NCBI GenBank assembly: GCA_012295275.1
Contig: CM022675.1
Location: forward strand, 1,150,581-1,188,080
Direction of reading: 5' to 3'
From: Chrysomallon squamiferum
Taxonomy: Eukaryota > Mollusca > Gastropoda > Neomphalida > Peltospiridae
DNA length: 37,500 bases
A program made the position numbers and the translations under genes. The notes beneath the pieces are model-generated. The model did no database searches, had not been told where the DNA came from, and saw nothing but the letters and a program-made list of their open reading frames with translations. Position 1 is the first letter of the stretch; each line of letters opens with the position of its first letter. This document shows positions 28,730 through 37,500 of the stretch, one piece after another.

Positions 28730-29280
28730 CAATCATTACTTTAGTATATTCTTTCTTGTTTTTCTTTTTTTTCTTTTATTATAGATTCTCACATTTTATT
28801 TTTACATAAATGCATATTTCAAAACTTTTTAAAACCCACTATTATCGTCATCATCATAATAGTAGTTGACTCTTAGTATTATTTATTTATTTATTTATTT
28901 ACTTATTTTTGTTTTTGTTTGTTTGTTTGTTTATATGTTCTTTAAAATTGTTACTATTTAATTGTGCTATTTTCATTCCACACATTCTAATGCTTGAAAA
29001 AATCATTATCAGTTTTAATACATTGTTTATATTTTATTTTATTTAATTAATTAATTAATTTATTTAATAAAATTTGGTCACATTATTTTATTTGGAAGAA
29101 TAAACAGAAAAATCAAGAAAAGAAAAAAGATATGAAAAAATTAACAATAAAAAATAAATTAAAACTAAAATGTTTCTAAAAAGATAAATTATTAATCCTC
29201 TCATCATCATATTATCATTATCGTCATTACCATTTTTATATTTTTATTATTAGTAATATTACTGTCATTATTACTATTAC

Positions 29281-29311
<31 letters not shown>

Positions 29312-29642
29312 CTAGTACTATTATTATACTAGTACTATATTTCTTTTAGAATATTTCTGTTTGTTACTGTTTAATAATAATAAACAAAACAAAACAATGT
29401 AGAAAAATGAAGACTATTTTTTTTTTTTTTTTTTATAAATAAATCTGTTAGAATGATATTGCAAAAAATATACCTTTTTATATATATGTATATAATAAAC
29501 AAATTCAAAAAAGGTACTTGTGAAAGTTTGATCTTGCAAACCCTAGCTCTGGAGGCTGGTTTATTTTTAACCATGAATCTACAATCCATTCACACAAGTT
29601 ACGTTTCTGCTCAAAATAATTTATAAACTGCTCATTTCAAAT

Positions 29643-29644
<2 letters not shown>
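28727..29644. other. AT-rich intergenic, no gene seen
   Basis: TTTA, GTTT, AATT and ATT patches (ATT array about 29280-29310, followed by repeated TACTAGTACTATTAT). A T tract at 29418-29434. Confidence 0.55.

Positions 29645-29688
<44 letters not shown>
29645..29688. repeat. poly-T tract, about 44
   Basis: Longest homopolymer in the window; could be the reverse-complemented tail of a retroposed element, but no adjacent element body or target duplication was recognised. Confidence 0.95.
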
Positions 29689-29691
<3 letters not shown>

Positions 29692-29699
29692 TCATCAAA

Positions 29700-30240
29700 T
29701 TACTCGCTACAGTTTGACAAGGCTTGTTATTTTCATCTGCATGAGGTGTGCATGTTTAATTTTACATCTTTTCGACGTGTACTTTTCCTGGCAACAACCT
29801 GCAATTTTATCTTCCAAACCGGTCATTTTCCCGCTTCCCGAACGTACCCCGAGGCATTACGAATTATGCCGAGCCCGCTTCAATCAAAAACTTGCCGCGC
29901 AATTACAGTGGCGCGCGCGCCGCGGCTCGTGCAGATGTGGATATCCCATAATTCACTACAAAGGACGGCGAAAAACGAGAGCGATATTGCGGGGGGGAAG
30001 GTGCGCGGGGTGACGACATGGGAAATAAAGTGCGCGTGCTGAAACGGAACCGGTTTTTAAAGCGAGACTTTTACAATGCCCTATTTAAATGCAGCGGTGG
30101 AAATATTCATCGATAGCCCTAATTAACGCCGTGTTTTTCTAATAAAACTAATAATAAGGGGCTTGTCTCCTGAAACCAATTTAGTAAGGGGTAATAATCT
30201 GATACGGGGGGTAGGGGTACTTAAGAGATACAAATTGGAA
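29700..30240. promoter_or_regulatory. Complex GC-rich island, best candidate conserved noncoding element
   Basis: Over 500 bp of complex sequence, about 5.2 kb downstream of the Gbx stop. GCGCGCGCGCCGCGG at 29911-29925, CCCTATTTAAATGCAGCGG near 30079-30097, ATTCATCGATAG and CCCTAATTAACGCC (30118-30131, palindromic homeodomain core TTAATTAA-like), and GGGGTAATAATCTGATACGG near 30188. Two overlapping open frames across the GC-rich part look like by-products of composition. Enhancer status is inference. Confidence 0.4.
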
Positions 30241-30424
30241 TTTTTTTCAGTAAACAAAACTATAGAGGCTTTAATTTAAAGAATATATAACTTTTTTTTT
30301 TTTTGTAAAAAGAAGGACGTAAGCTAATTATTTAGTTCGATAAACAAGCACAGCAAAATGAAGTTTAAAATAATTCGTTGTAGGCCTTCTTCGATGGTTG
30401 GATCGAAGCAACAAAGAGGCAGAC

Positions 30425-30600
30425 ACCAACAGCTACTACAACTACGACTTCTACTTGTACTTCTACTACCTCTGCTATTACTACTACTGTTTCTACTACA
30501 GCTACTACTACTAGATCTATTACTTCAACCACTGCTATTGTTATTATTACTACAACCACTATTACTACTGCTGCTACTTCAACTACTACTACTACCACTG
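30425..30600. repeat. (CTA)n-type degenerate repeat
   Basis: CTACTACT/TACTTCTAC units with variants; gives Leu- and Val-rich spurious frames. Confidence 0.85.
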
Positions 30601-30761
30601 TCAAACATCTACAACAACTACCACTCCACTACAGCTACATCGCCACCACCGCCGTCATTACCAGCCCAGCTGTCGTTACAACGACTACAAAAAAAAAAAT
30701 CAACAACGTTCAAACGATTTCGCATTTTCTTTTCTTGCGTTTTCTTTGTTCCACGGACTGT

Positions 30762-30785
30762 CCCCCCACCCCCGCCCGACCCCCC
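30762..30785 (-). other. G-quadruplex motif (minus strand) / i-motif
   Basis: Plus-strand C runs of 6, 5, 3 and 6 separated by A, G and GA. On the minus strand this is four G runs with loops of 1-2 nt, a very stable predicted quadruplex pattern. Confidence 0.75.
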
Positions 30786-31138
30786 ACGAAATAAACAGAC
30801 GTCATTGGCTGCTGCATAAGTAAATAAATATTAAAATAATAATTATTTCTCCCGACAGAGCAGACCAGCGGGTTTCCTCTCTCCGTCATTATTATAGAAA
30901 CATTACACGTGAAACTGCTGATAGACTTTACAACGAGATATGTAAATTTGAACTCTGGAGCCGCGTGAAGCTGGTACACAGAAATAATTAAACTTCAATA
31001 ACTCGTCTTATCACTTTTTAATGTGAGCGAATCTGTGTTGTTAAAAAAAAAAAAAATTATTTATTAACTTTTTTAACATGCTCTGGAAAACTAATTTAAA
31101 TAAATAGCAGACAGGTAATAATAATAATAGTAATAATA

Positions 31139-31139
31139 A

Positions 31140-31170
<31 letters not shown>
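31139..31170. repeat. (GAA)n, about 10 units
   Basis: AAG/GAA array following AAT units. Confidence 0.93.
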
Positions 31171-31171
<1 letters not shown>

Positions 31172-31239
31172 CAACGTCAGTATATCTACGGCAACGTCTT
31201 CTAATTCAACTGCAACATTTTTCTGTTGTAACTATTACC

Positions 31240-31536
31240 ACTTCCTGATACTGCTACTACTATTACTACTAGTACTATTACCAGTTTAACTGCTATTACT
31301 ATCACTACTATTTCTACTATTACTGTTACTACTACCATTATTATTACAACTCTACTACTACCCTGTATCAGTTGCCTCTAATTAATGACAACAACAACAA
31401 CAACAATGGTAATAGTCAGAATACTACTACAACTACTACTACTATTAATAATAATGATAGTAGATAATAATAATAATAATAACAATAACTAATAATATTA
31501 ATAATAACAATGATAATGATAATGATGATGATGATG

Positions 31537-31572
<36 letters not shown>
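31240..31572. repeat. Degenerate (CTA)n, (AAC)n, (AAT)n and (GAT)n tract
   Basis: About 330 bp of trinucleotide repeat variants ending in about 15 pure AAT units. Confidence 0.85.
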
Positions 31573-31576
<4 letters not shown>

Positions 31577-31799
31577 CCATATTAATAATACTTCATCGAT
31601 TCAGTTAAAACGTACTACTATTGTCTAATTTCATCCAGTTTAACCGGGGTGGGGGTGGGGGAGCGTGCTGTTCACGTGATATAACAGACCTCCTGCAGAT
31701 AGATAAAAGTGTTTTGTTTACATTTTTTTTACGTGAAATAAACACTCAGCTGATCTTGTAAACAAAGAATGTATGCAGTGTCAAATCACACAAACACTG

Positions 31800-32170
31800 G
31801 TAATCTTACCTTCGTATTTATTATCTTATTTTATTATATTTTTTCTTATATTATTTTATTTTGTTTTCATTTAAATCATTTTATTTAATTTAATTTTATT
31901 GTATTTAATTTAATTTAATTTTTTTTATTTATTTTAAATTTAAATTTAAATATAAATATAATTTTAAGTTCAATTTTTATATTTATTTTATTGTAATTTT
32001 AATTTATTGTATTTTATTTCCGAGATTGAAATGTTTTTGTTTTTATTTTATTCTGTTTGATTCATAACCTTGAAGCAGTTGTATAATTAATGTAGAAATG
32101 TCAGCTCATTTTATAAATTAACTAATAAAGGAACAAAATGCTAATTTCGTGATAACAAAAAGTAATAAGT
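31800..32170. other. AT-only spacer, no gene seen
   Basis: TTTTATTTTA and TTTAATTTAATT pentamer-like repeats, nothing coding. Confidence 0.6.
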
Positions 32171-32182
32171 AAAGCGGAAATA

Positions 32183-32183
<1 letters not shown>

Positions 32184-32215
<32 letters not shown>

Positions 32216-32355
32216 TACTACTACTACTACTATTACTACCAATACAATATTTCAAAAAGGCAATAAAAAGAGCAAATTAATAGCAAAGAAAATGAAATTT
32301 TTATAATAATAATAATGATAATGATGATGATGATGATAATAATAATGATGATGAG

Positions 32356-32400
<45 letters not shown>
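32184..32400. repeat. (ATT)n(ACT)n and (AAT)n(GAT)n microsatellites
   Basis: ATT then ACT units to 32235, a short gap, then AAT/GAT units to 32400. The two halves are opposite in strand sense, ATT then AAT, so they could pair as an imperfect hairpin. Confidence 0.9.
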
Positions 32401-32404
<4 letters not shown>

Positions 32405-32639
32405 GAAGAAAGGAGATTAAATAAAAACCCTGATTTATCACTGAAATGAACAAAAAAAGTAAATTTACATCCATTTCCTCTGACACCCAAACAGAAAATA
32501 CACTATCTTTTTGAAACATAAACTTTCGTTTTAACATTTAATAATTCTCTCCAGTTTAGAAACTGACATACAGGCAATTTCCTTACTTACTTTCAAGATT
32601 AAAAACAGAAATAAAAAATAATAAATACAATTTTTTTTT

Positions 32640-32880
32640 CCCCTAACGCGTAGAAACGTGTTTTATCAGGCGAGGACTTCAAACCGCGAACTGAAATTGA
32701 TTTGTTTATTTAAACCGCGCGAATTTGTCAGCTGTCATCTTTGGAAGTAATCTGCGAGTTTATTTATTTTAGAAAAGCTGAAATCGACACGAGCATATTG
32801 TTTGTTTATAGCCAGAGTTTATGTAACATAGATGTGCTCTCATTTCTTCAAGACTGTGTGCGTTTACTTTCGTAAAAACT
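32640..32880. promoter_or_regulatory. Complex island, candidate regulatory element
   Basis: Non-repetitive, with ACGCGTAGAAACGTGT, TTGTTTATTTAAAC and ATTGTTTGTTTATAG (Fox-type TGTTTA cores) and CAGCTGTCA (Meis/E-box). About 2.6 kb downstream of the Gbx stop. Confidence 0.35.
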
Positions 32881-33024
32881 AAAATAAAAGAAAATAATTT
32901 GGAGGAAAGGAAAAGAAAAATGTTAATATAATTGGAAGTAACGGAAGTAACGATAATTATTTTTGTTAATATAAAACTTTATTAATTTCACGGTTGTTTG
33001 TGAGAAGTATTTTTAATTAGGTAT

Positions 33025-33030
<6 letters not shown>

Positions 33031-33105
<75 letters not shown>
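33031..33105. repeat. (AG)n, about 37 units
   Basis: Pure array; followed by AAATA/AAACA pentamer tract to about 33240. Confidence 0.97.
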
Positions 33106-33108
<3 letters not shown>

Positions 33109-33731
33109 TTCAGACAGAACGAATAAAAAAAAAAAGAGACAAAAATAAAGCAAAATAAAATAAAACAAAACAAAATAAAATATAAAAATATACTATAAAA
33201 TAAAAACAATAATAAAATAAAATAAAATATATATAAAATAAAGATACAAAAAATAAAATAAAAATATAATTAAAAATAATTAAAACAAGAATAAAGATAA
33301 AACAAATATTTAAAACTAAATTATTTGTCTATACTACACTTATCAATTAACCTGTCTTGTTATTTATACGCTTAACCTTTGAATGTATGTGTGTGTGTGT
33401 GTATATATATATATATACTGTATTTAATACTAGAATTTGAAATACAGTAAAACATTTCTTTTTGCAATGAATTGAAATTTATTTAATTATTTTCACTTTC
33501 TTTCTTTTTAGTCTCTTTCTTCCTTTCATTATTTAAATATTCATCGAATATGTATGTATACATACATTTATATTTTTATGTTAAACTCTCTCTACATAGT
33601 TGCAGTATATAAAGACGAAATACATTTCTGTGTTTTCCGGCATGTCAGAAATAGAGCTTTTTGTGACGTCACTGTATTTACTTAAATAACTTATTTGTTA
33701 TTTACAAAAACGCGCGTGCTCGTATACACAG

Positions 33732-33784
33732 ATATATATATATATTTAAATATATATATATATTTATAATATATATATATATAT
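33732..33784. repeat. (TA)n palindromic tract
   Basis: TA runs interrupted by TTTAAA and TTTATAAT; strongly self-complementary. Confidence 0.9.
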
Positions 33785-33799
33785 TTTTTTTTTTACCTC

Positions 33800-34299
33800 T
33801 TCAGTTATCGGTTAATTGTTCATATATTAAAATAATTTTTATAATTATTATTATTGTGGGGTTTTCTTTGTTTTTTGTTTTTTCAATAACAAATAAAGGT
33901 GTGAAATTTATGAAAAATACAAACAGAATAGCGACAACGGAATGATGTTGTCGTTGAAGATGGTGTTGTTACTGCTGCGGTATTTGTCACTGGTGTTGTA
34001 GTCACATTTTTATTAGACAAAGGAATAAAATTTGTAAACCACAAATATAATTTATTAGTTCTTTTTAAAATTAAGAAAACAAGAATTTTACTTACGTAAT
34101 ATTATACATGTAATTTTATTTTCGTTAACTTAAAAACACAGGGTAAAAGATTAAAGCATAAAAATAAATAATTTTTCTTTTCAATTCCTTAAAATAAAAT
34201 ACAATCAAACAAAACGAGAAGCCATTGAAACATATTATTTAATAACAAAACAGAAAAATACAAATAACTGAAAATAGTTTTAATAACTATTAACTTTAA

Positions 34300-34300
<1 letters not shown>
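33800..34300. other. AT-rich spacer, no gene seen
   Basis: Non-coding; a short complex patch with GTTGTCGTTGAAGATGGTGTTG near 33945-33968. Confidence 0.5.
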
Positions 34301-34360
<60 letters not shown>

Positions 34361-34384
34361 TAAATAAATAAATAAATAAATAAA
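34301..34384. repeat. (AAT)n(AAAT)n compound microsatellite
   Basis: About 19 AAT units then about six AAAT units. Confidence 0.95.
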
Positions 34385-34700
34385 CTTTGAAAGGTTTGAA
34401 ATTGAAACAGTTTTCATTTAGCTGCCATTATTTAATCGTATTCAGTAGAAAAAAAAAGTAAAAAAAGAAAAAAAAGATTTTTTTGTCAATTTCATTTGTC
34501 ATTTTCTGTGTCTGTTTCACTCGGAAGAAACTCGAAGATATAAGATTATTATTATTTTGTTTTGTTTACATCACAACTGAAATAGACCTTTCCCTTTTTA
34601 TGTCTCTCTTCATTTTTCAGTCAATTTCATAAACACTAAATCAGTTTCACAAACAAGTAAACATTTACTCAGATTTAAATACATATTTACACGAATCCCT

Positions 34701-34706
34701 TTTATT
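34701..34706 (-). terminator. Possible Gbx poly(A) signal
   Basis: TTTATT on the plus strand, AATAAA on the Gbx strand, about 710 bp after the stop codon. Other hexamers may exist further down; weak. Confidence 0.25.
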
Positions 34707-34835
34707 TCTCTGAGAATATACATCTTAAAATAACCACGTGTTTCTCGTAAATACGAAAAATCCAGAAACTGTTTATCACAAATGTGAATATTTTAATTCT
34801 CTCCATTTCAAATCCAGGATTGCACACAATTAAAT

Positions 34836-34848
34836 AATAATAGTAGTA

Positions 34849-34909
<61 letters not shown>

Positions 34910-34921
34910 TGATGATGATGA
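34836..34921. repeat. (TAG)n(AAT)n(GAT)n microsatellite
   Basis: Short TAG, then about 20 AAT, then GAT units. Confidence 0.95.
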
Positions 34922-35263
34922 AGAAAAAAACAGATAAATAAATAATTTTATAATGACTAAATAACGAAAATAATTAAATTAGATGAATAAAAATAAAGAA
35001 ATGATAAAAACGATGCAGATATTAAATAAATTATTTAATTAAAATAAATGAAATGGATTTTATAATAAGTGAATAAATTAAATTTAATTACATTAAATTA
35101 AATTAAATTAAGGGAACAAATGAAATGAAAATTAAGAAATCAAATCAAATCAAATAAAATAGTATAAAAGAAATAAAATACCATAAAAATAAATTAAAAT
35201 AAACTGAAATAAAATAAAACATCAAAATTAAATTAAACCAACAACAAAGAAAAAAACGGTTCT

Positions 35264-35264
<1 letters not shown>

Positions 35265-35309
<45 letters not shown>

Positions 35310-35345
35310 TAATAATAATGATAATAATAATAAAAAATAATAATG

Positions 35346-35382
<37 letters not shown>

Positions 35383-35395
35383 TAATGATAACAAC
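35265..35395. repeat. (AAT)n array just downstream of the Gbx stop
   Basis: Imperfect AAT array; on the Gbx sense strand it is (ATT)n beginning about 25 nt after the stop codon, so probably in the 3' UTR. Confidence 0.93.
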
Positions 35396-35417
35396 AATAC
35401 GACATGACGTCACGCGA

Positions 35418-35881
35418 CTAGGGGACTGGTCTGGATTTCTCTAGCTGTTGGTGCTGACTTCTGATCGCTATTCTGTTCACATGCACTGGAATGGGTACGA
35501 CTATTTTTGGTTTGTTTGTCTGTTCGGGACCCGGCCTCGTGTGGACCAGACCCGCTTTCACCCTCTTCCACTTGGCACGTCGGTTCTGAAACCAGATTTT
35601 AACCTGAACCTCGGACAGTTTTAAATTGTGCGCGATATGAGAGCGCTCAGTCAGTGACAGGTATTTCTTGCTGTGGAACTCTTTTTCCAGTTCCAGTAGC
35701 TGCTCGCTCGTGAACGCCGTCCGCCGCCTTCGCGTCTTGCCGCCGGACGTGACGTCATGTCCGTCTGTTTCGTCCATGTGTGAGTGGACAGAGTCCGAGT
35801 TGGCCGGGGAAGAGCGAGCGTTTTTAGAAAAGTCTTGTTTGTCAGTTCTGTGTTCCTCTTCTCTGTGGTTTGACGATGGGT
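35418..35881 (-). CDS. GBX: Gbx homeobox transcription factor, terminal coding exon (partial gene)
   Basis: Sequence-specific nuclear transcription factor that patterns the anterior nervous system (vertebrate Gbx1/2, fly unplugged). On the minus strand the exon opens at acceptor TTATACTTTCAG (ends at 35882) in phase 1 and runs 153 complete codons to TAG at 35418-35420. A Ser/Asp-rich stretch is followed by the homeodomain: [19 protein letters not shown], then KYLSLTERS, then helix 3 [13 protein letters not shown] with Gln at position 50. The C-terminal [10 protein letters not shown] and [10 protein letters not shown] motifs are diagnostic of Gbx. Compared with the vertebrate homeodomain as I recall it, about three substitutions (Ser, His and Asn in helices 1-2). 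The N-terminal exon with the EH1-type motif is not in the window, so the intron is at least 1.6 kb. No damage seen. Confidence 0.96.
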
Positions 35882-35928
35882 CTGAAAGTATAACAAAAAA
35901 TATATATTTATGTTAGAAATTATTAATT

Positions 35929-35930
<2 letters not shown>

Positions 35931-35985
<55 letters not shown>

Positions 35986-36007
35986 AACACGCGCGCGCAT
36001 GCATGCA
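35931..36007. repeat. (AC)n plus CGCGCGCG alternating tract in Gbx intron
   Basis: About 24 CA units, two AAACAC interruptions, then CGCGCGCGCATGCATGC: nearly continuous alternating pyrimidine-purine, Z-DNA-prone, starting about 50 bp inside the intron. Confidence 0.93.
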
Positions 36008-36009
36008 CA

Positions 36010-36260
36010 ACATTATCCGTTTACGTTAGAGGCGTCGAAACCATTTTGAAATGGACTTTCCGCTGTTATTATATTATGAAGTGTTATTGAATGACGTCAT
36101 ACAATTATTATTCTAGTGACGTAATTACATTGTTGTTCAGAAAGTCACGTTTAAGCATCGACGGCTCCTTTGTGTTTGTTTATTCTGTTACTCGGAATAT
36201 TCACCAATACAGATCGTGGTTCGATCCCAACTACGTCATCTTACATCGGCGGTGTTGGTA
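36010..36260. promoter_or_regulatory. Gbx intronic island with CRE-type sites
   Basis: ATGACGTCAT at 36091-36100 (full palindromic CRE/ATF site) and TGACGTAATTA at 36117-36127 (bZIP half-site fused with a homeodomain core), with more TAAT cores. GGTTCGATCCC at 36218-36228 looks like a tRNA B box, perhaps an old SINE trace. Candidate intronic enhancer. Confidence 0.4.
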
Positions 36261-37180
<920 letters not shown>

Positions 37181-37500
37181 GGGGTATATTTGTAACTATG
37201 TATGAATGAGAACTTCTGTATGAATGGACGTACAAATCTTACACTGACATTTCACATATTTAGTTTCATTTCACCGCGTTTATCTCTCAACTTTCACCAT
37301 CTGACCTTTTATTTTCTTTCTCATCAGTTTTTTTCTTTTCCTTTCTAACCCCTCTCTACACCTAAACACCTATCTACCTATCTTCCACTTAATTAACTCA
37401 CAGGTGTTAAATGAACGTATGACAAGATGTTTTTATTTTTTATTTTTTTACCTGGCACGTGAATTAACGTGCTCTCGGCTCTAGAAGAGGTACGTATATA
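37181..37500. other. End of window, Gbx intron, nothing recognised
   Basis: T/C-rich on the plus strand, with one CACGTG at 37456-37461. Confidence 0.4.

Noticed and set aside
29645-29688. Poly-T as a reversed poly-A tail of a retroposon
   Set aside because: No element body, internal promoter or target-site duplication could be recognised next to it.
29714-30042. Two overlapping ~98-codon plus-strand frames in the GC-rich island
   Set aside because: Overlapping frames in a stop-poor CpG-rich stretch, no recognisable domain; better explained as a noncoding island.

Overview
The window is animal genomic DNA: AT-rich, with multi-exon genes (GT-AG introns of about 0.4-0.9 kb) and an extreme load of microsatellites. 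The two recognisable gene families, a MyD88 innate-immune adaptor and a Gbx homeobox gene, are bilaterian. Repeat style, intron size and protein divergence from the vertebrate relatives suggest a lophotrochozoan, most likely a mollusc; that taxonomic guess is inference.

Left part (1-13.3 kb, plus strand): a complete MyD88 gene in seven coding exons (987-6069, about 436 aa) encodes a death domain, a short linker split over two exons, a TIR domain and an unusual Ser-rich, basic C-terminal tail of about 125 aa. Its 3' flank carries a degenerate ~66-bp tandem repeat. About 5 kb downstream is a second, diverged TIR gene (coding exons 11033-13273, about 153 aa if the start is right) whose three intron positions and phases equal those in the MyD88 TIR part, but with no visible death domain. 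It looks like a tandem duplicate reduced to a TIR-only adaptor, or an alternative 3' cassette of MyD88. A YY1/ETS promoter-like patch and a strong splice donor lie upstream of it.

Middle part (13.3-35.4 kb): no convincing protein-coding gene. It alternates between long pure microsatellites ((CT)n/(GA)n, (AAT)n, (TA)n, poly-T) and short islands of complex, CpG-containing sequence with recognisable transcription-factor-like motifs (CACGTG, TGACGTCA, TTACGTAA, YY1/TISU-like, CTCF-like, homeodomain ATTA cores). These islands are candidate cis-regulatory elements, plausibly of the Gbx gene to the right.

Right part (35.4-37.5 kb, minus strand): the terminal coding exon of a Gbx (gastrulation brain homeobox/unplugged) gene with the full homeodomain and the family's C-terminal motif. 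The rest of the gene lies beyond the right edge; its intron occupies at least the last 1.6 kb of the window.

Together: an immune adaptor pair that would act below Toll/IL-1-type receptors sits next to a developmental transcription-factor locus with a repeat-rich, possibly regulatory desert between them. Motif and regulatory statements come from reading by eye, not from scans or alignments.
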